Assembly (NCBI RefSeq): GCF_910592395.1
Contig: NC_088308.1
Span: forward strand, 16,693,501 to 16,757,500
Length of the DNA stretch: 64,000 nt
Reading direction: 5' to 3'
Source of the DNA: Lineus longissimus
Lineage: Eukaryota > Nemertea > Pilidiophora > Heteronemertea > Lineidae
Shown piece after piece: positions 41,201 to 47,521 of this stretch. A program made the translations under genes and the position numbers. The notes beneath the pieces are model-generated. The model saw only the letters and a program-made list of their open reading frames with translations. It had not been told where the DNA came from and searched no databases. Each line of letters begins with the position of its first letter. Positions within the stretch are counted from its first letter, which is position 1.

Positions 41201-44200
41201 CAAGCCCGGCTGGCCGAACAGGGTGGTTTTAGTGCTGTTTGGCAAGCGGCTCTCCAAACAGGACAAAAAAAGATGCCTGTTCGGCGAGCGGCTTGCCAAA
41301 TAGACATTGCCAATGATTTAACGTATCATTAATGAAGTTTCCACACTTGTACAAGGCACCAAAACTAAATATATTTCTATCAGAGTTTCATAAGCGAGGC
41401 TGACACTATTTGATTTACCAAGCTGTGACTTTCAATCTATTGACAATAATTTGCAAGTCGTTTCCGCTTGTTTTCTACCCAGCTATTAAATAGATATCCT
41501 CCGATCTGCATTCTAGGTTGAAATCCGGAAACTGACGTGACCATGTACTTGTTTCATGTACTTCATCGCTTAACCGAATTGTCTTTGGTAGCTCTGAGAT
41601 ATCAAGGTTTCTAAAATTATGATGCAATTCATTTCTTGTTCCAGAACAAAGGCAGTATTTGTGGACTTCACTATCTACAATGCCAACGTTAAACTCTATT
41701 CGGTTGTGAAGGTTCTCTTTGAAATTGGCGGGCATGGTAAGTAGATGAAATTTCAAATAAAGAAAAAAACCCAGTTAACTCGGATACTAACTATATAAGC
41801 GAGTATTGTATTCTTTGATTAAAATTGTCGTGGGATTAGTTTGGATGCAACTTATTGATTCGGCAAAAGTAACGAAGCAAAAAGTCTGTGGAAGCAGCAT
41901 GGGCATGACGGTTAACTGCTGCAGTGTTATCCGTCCTTTGAAATGTGTAATTATGCAGAATGAGATTTGTTAAGTTGCTATTGTTATTCTCTTTCACAGC
42001 TGGTATGACGTCATCAATTGAGATCCACACGACCCGATTTTTCAACTTCAGTTTCGTCGTCTTCAACTACTACGATATATTCATGGTAAGTGGTGTTTCT
42101 TTACGAAGTGTTCTTTTTCCTCTTGTACTGTTGTCTAGTTGACACTCAGCTCTTAGCTCAGTACTACGTATTTCTACCGCTGATGATACTCAATACACTT
42201 AACCGTTTTCAGATTCTGCTGATACCATTCTTCGGGTACCTATTGGTTCACGTCGCCCTGACAATCAGGGAAGAGAGAAAGAGCTACGCCAAGAACGTCT
42301 GGAACTGGATCGAGCTTGCCCTGGCGCTGGTCATGGGTGCTTCCCTTGCCATGTATATGTACCTCTTGCACCATTCAGCCGATTTCCTCGCAATGCAGAG
42401 GCAAAGATCTGGGTTTTTCAACTTTGGACCTTTGGCGTATCACCATGCTGTTTTTAAGCGACTTAACGCTGTAATGTTGTTCATACTTCTTTGCAAGGTA
42501 AGTCCTCGTAGTGTCAGAAGAGTGGAGAGATTTTCGATCTAATTTATAGCTATCTGTCGAAATGATTAAGAACAATATCATCAAAAACCTGCACAGACAT
42601 GACTCTATGCACTGCAAGTTGTTGATAAGAAAATCTTATCAGAATTTTACCTTTCATCTCGCTCTCGCCTTTCATCAAATCGATATCTCTCCTTTCAGAT
42701 CACTCATCAATTCCGTTTCATCAAAATATGGAGCATCTATGGTAATGCGCTGGGCCGGAGTCTGGTGCGGCTACTCTGGGTCTTCTTCCTGTTCATCATT
42801 CTGTGGTTGGTGTACGGCATGCTTGGATATCTGGTAAGTCATCATCATCAGTGCCTATTAGGAAGCCACTTGTTTGTAAGACTTCACATTCTAATAACTC
42901 TTCGGTGGTACCTTACCAATTAGGACGTGACTACTTGGCAAGCCCGGCTTACCAAACAGCGACTTTTTCTTGTCCTGAATGGAGAGCCGAACTCATTAAT
43001 ATTGAAGTAAAGTCTCCAGCTCGCCAAACAGGGTAGATTTTTTACCTGTTTGGCAAGCCCGGCTGGCCGAACAGGGTGGCTTTTTAGTGCTGTTTGGCAA
43101 GCGGCTCTCCAAACAGGACAAAAAAAGATGCCTGTTCGGCGAGCGGCTTGCCAAATAGACACGGCCTACAAATTAATGTCATCCTGAATGTTTTCTTCTT
43201 CAGATCTTTTAGGAATTCTTGCACTTATTAACTTTCAGAAATTTAATATCATAATCTTTGTTGCAAACTTGCAGTAATTGCAGTCATAGTATTGTTGTTT
43301 AAAATTTTCTTAATTTTGTATCTACTTCAATCAACAGGACCACTGAAGACTAGGTAACGCCCAAATAAGTTCTTAGCATGAACAATTTCCTTTCACCTTG
43401 AAATTTTGCCTGCTTTTCCCGTGATTTTGCATGGTCTGAGATGGTCAATTTCACCCATGCATGATTATCGTTCGGCAGCATATGACACAGTTAAAGCATG
43501 TCTGATGTGAAAACGATATTGCCCTCACCTCGTCAAAAACAACAACTACATTTTTCAGTGATAATACTAGGTTACTACGAATTGAAACGTACATTTACCG
43601 GCATTAGATACTGGTACAGGAGTCTGGAACTGACGAGTGCCTCATTAGCCAAATCTGACTGGCCCTTTCTTTAGGGGTTGCACAAGAAACAAACTTTACG
43701 TTCCCTAAAGACATTTTCGCCATTCTCTTTAAATCGCGCAATAATGTGGAGACGGTAACGAACTTCCATCATATTTCAGATGCTCGGACCAGGCGTGTAC
43801 GCCTTCCGCTCCTATGGGGCTTCAATTCTCTCCCTCATCTTGAGTATTCGTGGTAGCATGGACTTCTTCAAACCCTTCGACTACAACCCATGGTTCACTG
43901 GCTTCTTCTTCTTCACCTACATCTTCTTGGTTTTTGGGTTCATCTTTGCCTTGATCATAACCGTGCTCCAGAAGGCGTACCATCTGTCAAAGTCCCGGAC
44001 CAAGTACCCGTGTAATCTGGACACCAAGGACTACGAAATGATCGATTTCATGCTAGAGAGGTTCAAAGTGTGGGCTGGTATCAAGAAGACGCAGAAGGTC
44101 AGCCGGGTAAGAGAAAGCTACGTACGAAGCAGAAATGGTACAGTTGACAAAGGAATTGTTATTCAAAACCTTACGTCTTCATTTGCAGATTTGTTAAAAC

Positions 44201-45388
44201 ATTCTGCATCTTGTTGTGTCAGAATTAGAGGTATATAGTAAATATATCTTCTTCTTCTTCTTGCAGTCCTTCCGCAAAGTTAAGTTCAAGGGCATGCCGT
44301 CCGTTTCGACCAGGAGTACGTACTCCAGTAATGACGCGAGCACAAGCGGACAAAGCGCCTCCACGACCAGCTTTGAGGCATTGGAGAAGATATGTAAAGA
44401 GTCGCAATACACTGAGCAGATGGTGAACAGGTTGGCGCCATCTTGGGAAGAGGTCGTCGCAAAGATTGAGAAGGTGAGAGCTTTTTCCGGCAAACATTCC
44501 AATTTTGATAAATAGTATAGGATTATTCGCTGCTTGATTACCTTCAAAGGCGTAATTGTGTGGCTAACGAGAACGGGGTCCTTGATGATAATACTGCTTT
44601 GTCACCATTTAGCGATGTCAGTTCTGAATCATCTTTCTGGTATTATTTTGCAGTTGCTAGATTATGACCACCAGGAAGCCAAGTTGTGTTCAGATATTGC
44701 GCGAAGGATGATAGAATCAATTCCAACGTACGGCACCGACCGTGCCGCCGTGAAGGCGACTGCAAAGCCTACATTCTTAGCCACGGCTTGGCGATCTAAA
44801 CCTTCCATCAAGAGCTTCATCTACAGTGCCGGGTCCAACAGGACTCCACGCCCTCCATCGCCACCGGCTCAGCCACAGGGAATAATGAAGAAGCCGTCTA
44901 CTTTACCAAAAGTAACGAACCAGAATGTCAAGATTACCGCAAGACCCATAGTCCGGCCGATGACATCGAGACCCCGAGGCAGCATCAGTACCATATCCTC
45001 TGCAGGCAGGAGCAGCATTAGTACCATCTCTAACGGCCATCGTGAAAGTATTAGCACAACTATATCCGAGGTCTCAACTGGCAAACAATCCAGCTCGAGT
45101 CGCTCCGTTATATCGTCTGCTTCGAACGCATCTGGGAACTCAAACAAATCAGACTCGCATATGTCCGTGGTCTCTGTGAGGTCTAACGCCTCATCGGATG
45201 AGGGTCGACTGTCCAAGAGTGTGCAGTACACGGCTGACACGAAACCACCTGTTGCGCCGAAAGCGCCCACGACTCAATATGTGCGTGCGTCGATGCCAGC
45301 AAGGCAGAACACAACCGCAAGGCCCTGGGCTGCTCGGCCAACACGACCACCGCATGTCCTGAAATCGGTTAGCAAAAATGCTTGGTAG
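8047..45388 (+). CDS. PKD1: Polycystin-1 (PKD1), complete, 37 coding exons
   Basis: Large receptor/channel-like membrane protein; in animals it pairs with polycystin-2 at cilia and plasma membrane. Exons: 8047-8297, 15025-15096, 19430-19504, 19767-19894, 22396-23067, 23396-23573, 23715-23941, 24561-24689, 24960-25094, 25349-29970, 30472-30618, 31076-31710, 32110-32401, 32739-33649, 33906-34155, 34539-34734, 35050-35358, 35515-35849, 36094-36195, 36668-36823, 37187-37386, 37643-37795, 37974-38174, 38475-38647, 38879-39105, 39367-39474, 39716-39960, 40090-40214, 40512-40665, 40883-41008, 41645-41736, 42000-42085, 42213-42497, 42699-42833, 43780-44106, 44267-44473, 44654-45388. All introns are GT-AG, all junctions in phase, total 4,466 codons. 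An in-frame TGA precedes the ATG with no Met between. The LRR-WSC-CLECT N-terminus marks true PKD1 rather than PKD1L proteins, and the QDYEM-like tail matches vertebrate PKD1. The weakest splice site is the exon 19 donor. Confidence 0.92.
8298..15024. other. PKD1: PKD1 intron 1 (6.7 kb)
   Basis: AT-rich intron without recognisable exons. It holds a degenerate repeat of about 100 bp present twice in opposite orientation (about 11130-11240 and 13975-14075, sharing GAGGTATCAAT and a CCTCGCCG-like block), and a short ACATGT-type microsatellite near 13170-13190. Large first introns often carry enhancers, but nothing here can be called one from sequence alone. Confidence 0.5.
15025..19894 (+). CDS. 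PKD1: PKD1 exons 2-4: leucine-rich repeats and LRRCT
   Basis: Exon 2 (15025-15096, 72 nt) codes one LRR, LLQQNRISTLASDAFDAF. Exon 3 (19430-19504, 75 nt) codes the next, LDLSNNSLTTLSDGIF. Exon 4 (19767-19894) codes an LRR C-cap with NNNWTCDSDILWLHTW and a later Cys (TICSKP). Exons 1 to 3 all break between codon positions 2 and 3 of a Leu codon, so each LRR is a self-contained symmetric exon. In vertebrate PKD1 the same short LRR block lies at the N-terminus and is thought to bind matrix proteins. The separating introns carry CCAGTG arrays and a MITE (intron 2). Confidence 0.88.
16904..17128. mobile_element. 225-bp MITE bounded by TTAA, family copy 1
   Basis: In PKD1 intron 2. Left end TTCTTAAAGGGGGACTATAG and right end the inverse of TTCTTAAAGGGACAATATGG, so the termini are inverted and bounded by TTAA. 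Internal sequence matches, in reverse orientation, segments at 55174-55330, 55677-55866 and 56381-56452. TTAA boundaries are typical of piggyBac-type elements; no transposase is encoded. Confidence 0.7.
18084..18484. repeat. Inverted repeat with (CCAGTG)n / (CACTGG)n arms
   Basis: In PKD1 intron 2. The left arm (about 18084-18135) reads GGGTCGGTTC then CTGGCACTGGCACT. The right arm (about 18418-18484) is its approximate inverse, CCAGTG repeats followed by GGTTATGAACCGACC. The arms could fold into a long hairpin whose stem includes the hexanucleotide repeat. Confidence 0.65.
18515..19310. repeat. Second, larger inverted repeat of the CCAGTG family
   Basis: Left arm near 18515-18550 (GGTACTGGCACGCTGGCATT) and right arm near 19228-19280 (CCAGTGCCAGCGTGCCAG) are approximate inverses. 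The right arm is followed by TTGAAACAACCCCTACACCA, resembling the flank of the smaller inverted repeat just upstream. This points to two related copies of one element side by side. Confidence 0.55.
20717..20881 (-). mobile_element. LINE fragment: C-terminal end of a reverse-transcriptase ORF
   Basis: In PKD1 intron 4, antisense to it. Minus-strand translation gives RGRPNNTWRRTMVKELETLG, then LSWDTAIRVAKDKGRWREM and ALCPSTRDEED then a stop. This is the familiar GRP..TWRR...WR.LV.ALCP..... tail of non-LTR retrotransposon polyproteins. One in-frame stop near the start shows decay, and the copy is strongly 5'-truncated. Confidence 0.75.
20918..21658 (+). other. Unrecognised 246-codon ORF inside PKD1 intron 4
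   Basis: Open frame with an internal Met at 21186 opening MAPKRGPGGKAPKKESESAT, then an acidic patch (DFSEEEYHGQTARDM), a Pro/Ser/Thr-rich centre (TRPAPIRPSPSLPNP) and a basic end (KKHEKGRRCRFIGRGKK). The composition suggests a disordered basic protein, such as a retroelement ORF1/Gag-like N-terminus or a young gene, but I do not recognise a family. No PKD1 splice phase requires it. It may equally be a chance ORF in a repeat. Confidence 0.25.
22396..23067 (+). CDS. PKD1: PKD1 exon 5: WSC domain and first PKD domain
   Basis: Codes residues 176-400. The WSC-type carbohydrate-binding module begins at SCYLEKD and has the expected Cys spacing (CNDFCFRENNSYGIIYNNSC, CACG, CSCPD, FCNKTY). A PKD immunoglobulin-like domain follows, from about FGTIPVISTPSSFTFTV to LPISVA, with core YTWAVEG and FTYNFLHTGAHILRVSV. 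It ends one base into a codon at a GTAAGT donor. WSC next to the first PKD domain is the order seen in vertebrate PKD1. Confidence 0.88.
23396..23941 (+). CDS. PKD1: PKD1 exons 6-7: C-type lectin domain
   Basis: Exon 6 (23396-23573) opens with CPTGSLHQDGYCITL and has the lectin helix SWQAAEDSCIAKGGHLVAL. Exon 7 (23715-23941) has YWTGLND, the long loop with QPD at residues 494-496 (NWGTDQPDEGNPPEDC), then WQWHDRSCDATLPFMC. QPD in this position is the galactose-type Ca-site motif in C-type lectins; the second Ca motif usually written WND is WHD here (516-518). Binding specificity is inference from motifs only. Confidence 0.9.
24561..25094 (+). CDS. PKD1: PKD1 exons 8-9: linker between lectin and Cys-rich segment
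   Basis: Exon 8 is 24561-24689 and exon 9 is 24960-25094; together they code about residues 535-623. Phase fits on both sides. Sequences such as SVRIVGAGNFGWNEMFTEV and AWEFMTTVLEETTVIRL look like beta strands. No named domain is clear to me. Position corresponds to the region between the C-type lectin and LDL-A of vertebrate PKD1. Confidence 0.78.
25349..29970 (+). CDS. PKD1: PKD1 exon 10: giant 4,622-nt exon with the PKD-domain array
   Basis: Codes residues 623-2163 without a stop. It starts with a Cys-rich stretch (nine Cys between GCKHIASPY and YQGC) in the place of the vertebrate LDL-A module, but lacking a clear LDL-A acidic signature. Then come about twelve to fourteen PKD domains of roughly 80-90 residues; the clearest have FTWEFGDG, YSWIFGDG and YEWDFGDS cores and end strands like TAGKYTLSLTVEN, SLGTFTVALTAKN and EIGNYNVKVTVTN, joined by linkers ending in ITGF, VTGL, ISEL. 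The last part enters the REJ module (RAVIEGGSER, LLLESGSYDPD, ELKYKWTC). PKD domains unfold and refold under force and mediate adhesion in PKD1. The repeat count is approximate. Confidence 0.93.
30472..33649 (+). CDS. PKD1: PKD1 exons 11-14: REJ module and GAIN-like region
   Basis: Exons 30472-30618, 31076-31710, 32110-32401 and 32739-33649 code residues 2164-2825. Features include LTVSDGGSRMKVTTQK, paired Cys (VSCLSC, CKNCNDKTITYFWTI), YTVKLTIEDTRANLEGSA and a helical, charged part (GYLEKHLTYGSETR). The REJ (receptor for egg jelly) module typifies PKD1 and sea-urchin sperm REJ proteins, and with what follows forms the autoproteolytic GAIN fold. Boundaries inside this block are approximate. 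Confidence 0.85.
33906..34155 (+). CDS. PKD1: PKD1 exon 15: GPS autoproteolysis motif
   Basis: Codes residues 2825-2908. CQFYTEQETWSSEGC and VCSCNHLTAFG form a canonical GPS motif, with the cleavage tripeptide HLT at 2887-2889 (cut expected between Leu and Thr). Tethered N- and C-terminal fragments are therefore expected, as in vertebrate polycystin-1. The exon ends phase 0 at GTAAGT. Confidence 0.9.
34539..35358 (+). CDS. PKD1: PKD1 exons 16-17: TM1 and PLAT domain
   Basis: Exon 16 (34539-34734) codes TM1, NPVAIALCSAILFVYILVLI, then basic WARRSD and the start of PLAT (YRYEVSVYTGMMPGAG). Exon 17 (35050-35358) completes PLAT: AQVGLKLYGEYDKSDAKHL, DIWQIRVWHDNTGHHPTWFL, IIIRDLQTNSHWHFP and WLTINAPYG. 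PLAT is cytosolic in PKD1 and binds lipid and signalling partners. All expected core aromatic residues are present. Confidence 0.92.
35515..35849 (+). CDS. PKD1: PKD1 exon 18: TM2 and TM3
   Basis: Codes residues 3077-3188. After HVWTSVFEHRDRSRFTRVQR, two hydrophobic segments follow: VTCCVTLFYTFMCVNAMWYG and ELVVGILSSLMVFPINILIM, ending in a basic stretch FRKSRVK. The sequence matches the TM2-TM3 hairpin of polycystin-1 family proteins directly after PLAT. Confidence 0.9.
36094..38647 (+). CDS. PKD1: PKD1 exons 19-24: Ser-rich cytosolic loop between TM3 and TM4
   Basis: Exons 36094-36195, 36668-36823, 37187-37386, 37643-37795, 37974-38174 and 38475-38647 code residues 3189-3517. The loop is low-complexity, rich in Ser, Arg and acidic residues (SSSDSMRTKDTS, GSRSSSAKHREEFARK, SYGSRSFTSSSSGPSK). 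One folded-looking piece, LWSYDSILQWPEALPSW, may be a conserved contact. Exon 19 uses a poor donor (GTACAT at 36196); no better in-phase donor exists before the stop at 36214. Exons 19, 20, 22 and 23 are all a multiple of three long. Confidence 0.82.
37476..37501. repeat. Perfect 26-bp AT-rich palindrome
   Basis: TCATATGATATATATATATC followed by ATATGA, in PKD1 intron 21. It is a TA-microsatellite flanked by inverted CATATG halves, likely a simple-repeat feature. Confidence 0.6.
38879..39960 (+). CDS. PKD1: PKD1 exons 25-27: TM4-TM6
   Basis: Exon 25 (38879-39105) codes CLLPHCCVYLAYSLCAALSI and, after YGHKFGRDLALKWL, a second membrane segment LALFISFVQSAFITEPLK. Exon 26 (39367-39474) completes it, VVFIAIFLATVTKR. 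Exon 27 (39716-39960) has ALLQALKEGRKVHRMQL and TM6, SIAYFLFIWLIFVINYAN, the S1-equivalent of the polycystin channel. These motifs are highly characteristic of polycystin-1 proteins. Confidence 0.92.
40090..42085 (+). CDS. PKD1: PKD1 exons 28-32: extracellular polycystin (TOP) domain
   Basis: Exons 40090-40214, 40512-40665, 40883-41008, 41645-41736 and 42000-42085 code residues 3710-3904. Diagnostic motifs include LYLLGVMRLRQIRGTK, YKGGGYTMTL, QANWINDRTKAVFVDFTIYN and NVKLYSVVKVLFE, then TRFFNFSFVVFNYYDIFM leading into S2. In polycystins this domain sits over the pore and mediates subunit contacts. Intron 30 contains one copy of the palindrome-rich element. Confidence 0.92.
41068..41313. mobile_element. 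Palindrome-rich TIR element, copy A (PKD1 intron 30)
   Basis: About 246 bp, near-identical to 42921-43168. Termini are inverted (TAGGAAGTGACTACTTGGCA versus the inverse of TTGGCAATGTCTATTTGGCA). Internally it holds several hairpins of the form CTGTTTGGCAAGC...GGCTTGCCAAACAG. AATGATTTA occurs at 41061-41069 and again at 41312-41320, overlapping the ends, and may be a target duplication. It encodes no transposase; the short ORF across it is noncoding. Confidence 0.75.
42213..44106 (+). CDS. PKD1: PKD1 exons 33-35: S2-S6 and pore region
   Basis: Exon 33 (42213-42497): ILLIPFFGYLLVHVALTI, then NWIELALALVMGASLAMYMY. Exon 34 (42699-42833): basic S4-S5 part ITHQFRFIKIWSIYGNALGR, then LLWVFFLFIILWLVYGMLGY. 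Exon 35 (43780-44106): pore loop SILSLILSIRGSMDFFKPF and S6 TGFFFFTYIFLVFGFIFALI, then LDTKDYEMIDFMLERFKVW. Where polycystin-2 has an acidic filter residue this protein reads R4068-G4069-S4070. The DYEM block aligns with the equivalent vertebrate PKD1 post-S6 segment. Intron 34 carries the second palindrome-rich element. Confidence 0.92.
42921..43168. mobile_element. Palindrome-rich TIR element, copy B (PKD1 intron 34)
   Basis: Same element as 41068-41313, same orientation, with only a handful of substitutions and small indels. Its inverted termini are better preserved (TAGGACGTGACTACTTGGCA versus the inverse of TAGGCCGTGTCTATTTGGCA, continuing AGCC on both). No clear target-site duplication was found for this copy. 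Confidence 0.75.
44267..45388 (+). CDS. PKD1: PKD1 exons 36-37: cytosolic C-terminal tail
   Basis: Exon 36 (44267-44473) begins FRKVKFKGMPSVSTRST, paralleling the HKVRFEGMEPLPSRSS-type start of the vertebrate tail, and ends in a helical stretch WEEVVAKIEK. Exon 37 (44654-45388) continues it (LLDYDHQEAKLCSDIARRM), which could be a short coiled coil like the one that binds polycystin-2. It then becomes a long Ser/Pro/Arg-rich disordered tail (PRGSISTISSAGRSSIST) ending VLKSVSKNAW then TAG. The tail after the coiled coil is longer than I would expect from vertebrates. Confidence 0.9.
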
Positions 45389-47521
45389 CCGAAAGGAACT
45401 TGGATTCTTACCACACATTCATATTCCATGGCTTCTTTCTTTCTCTTGAAGTAGGTGAAGTGTTCACCATAAAAACATGTAGAATTCGTCTTCGCATACC
45501 TCAAAGCTTAATATCATCTGCAAAATACTTTGTCCACCAAGAACACCGAACACAGTCATGGTTTCAAATTGTGCATAGTTCGTTCCCACCTGTAAGAGAA
45601 TGAACTAGGTTAGAGCTAATAATGAATGACCTTGTTAGTGAGGACTGGGAATTAACGCTGAGAACTAACAAGGCCTGCTTTAGCACGTCTTGCGAGAAAG
45701 CGGTTAAAAAGTAGCCTTCCAACATGCAAAGGTATATTTCTGATGAAATGGAGGCTGCTATTTTGGTGCTGCAATAACTGTCATGTCTGTAACATTGTCG
45801 GACCATTTTCTTGTTTTGTAGGCTGTTGATATATTGCAAAGGTTTGTTTAGAATACGCTCTTTCTATTAAACAAGTTATGATGTTTTCATATAGGAGCAT
45901 ACAGTAATGCTTTTTTGATGACGTTATCTTTTATCAGGCATAATAGTTTGTATGTACACAGTCGTCATTTCTGTCATTGTCTGCATACGATATTTATAAG
46001 GTTGATTTACAAAACCGTACACGTCCACACGTCGGTAATGCCGCATCTGTGAGGTTGGTGTGAAGAATGTAGACTATAAACCATGATCGATGGAGGCCGG
46101 TGTCGGTGTACAGGAGGCCCATGTAGACATGTAAAAAGTGGCATATTTGTGATTTTGAGTCTGTATACGATAATGGCTTATGAGGTTTTTCAGGGTTTCT
46201 AGTAGATGTGTGAGATTTTTAAAACGCTCAAAAACCTTTGTTTTTAAAGAGTATATGCGATAAACCGTTGGAATATTGGGGAGGGGCGGACGGGCATGAG
46301 GAGACCGAACTGGAGGAACCAAACGGGGCCGAAGTAAGGGATAAACTTTGTGAGCAAAATGGGCCAACAGGGGTTAAGCGAGGGATTAACTTGATAAGCC
46401 AAACTGGGCAATAACCTAGGGATAGAGAAAAAGTGATGGATTATGTCCAATGACACTGTCTTGTACTTGTTTTTGAAAAGCTTAAAGGTGACCTGAAACG
46501 CTTTTATTAAAATTTAAACTTGGGGTTTAAAGTAAAGGGCATAACATAAGAAAAACAAGTGTGAAAACTTTTGACCACTGTGTTTTTTATCTTATGCCCT
46601 ATTATTTTTCCCTAAATTGCAAAGGGTTGTAGGTGACCTTTAATACTTTGATACCGGTTGAATACGTGATACCAAAAAGGGAATAAACAATATTCTCAGT
46701 GATACATAGATAACATGTTCATGGTCGTTTTAGGCTATTTGTATAATTTTGAATTGTCATGTTGTAAGGTTTTGTGGTGCTACAGTTTTATGTACAGTTT
46801 ATAGACAGTTCGTTATAACATAATAAACGCAAAAATCCCGAAGGGCCCTTCCACGCCGGGTCTTTTGGACTGTTTGTTGTCTGACGAAGCGCACTGCGCG
46901 TTGATGTTCACTCTTTAAGGCGCAGTAAAATGGTGTGAATGATGCACTGATTATGTACATGTATATTATAGTATATCATCTATACTAGAAACAAGCATAG
47001 TGAAATTGGAAAAAAAGATAAATGTATATATTTTAAGGCCTGTCGTTCTTTTTATCAATTTTTATATTCATATAGCTTCCACATTGTACGTGCAGTTAAG
47101 TTACATGTAACCTAGAGCGGGTATATGGCCGATATGTTAGACTGAAGGAATAATTATGTCTCCTGTTTCAAAATTTATAAGGAGAAGCTTCTAATATCAC
47201 CGCACACATTACATTTAAGCTGTAAACAATTGAACTCGAGTAAAGACACATTGCTATCCCATCTCTGTATGAGAATAAAGAACGGAACGTGTATGGAAAA
47301 GGAAATGGCTCCAAACATTGTACAGGATAATGATAACCTATTTCACGTTTATACAGCACTTTTCCGTTTGCTCGGAAATTGCGTGCATAACAAAATGACA
47401 GCAAAAATATGCGCTCAGTGGTAAATTTAGTGCAAATACTTTGCTGAAACGGGCGATAGGACATCATAATGCATTACATTTCAATGTAAATCAACCAACG
47501 GGCAACGCACAATGAATCAAT
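45389..47521. other. 3' flank between convergent PKD1 and DEG/ENaC
   Basis: Holds the PKD1 3' UTR and the spacer to the convergent channel gene. AATAAA at 46682 is a candidate PKD1 polyadenylation signal, though it is 1.3 kb past the stop and just after a MITE, so an earlier variant signal could be used. No other gene seen. Confidence 0.5.
46482..46643. mobile_element. ~160-bp MITE bounded by TTAA
   Basis: Left end TTAAAGGTGACCTGAAACGC and right end the inverse of TTAAAGGTCACCTACAACCC. The termini are inverted over about 13 bp with TTAA at both boundaries. No coding capacity. Confidence 0.65.

Noticed and set aside
44869-45270. 133-codon minus-strand ORF
   Set aside because: Antisense to the low-complexity Ser-rich tail of PKD1.
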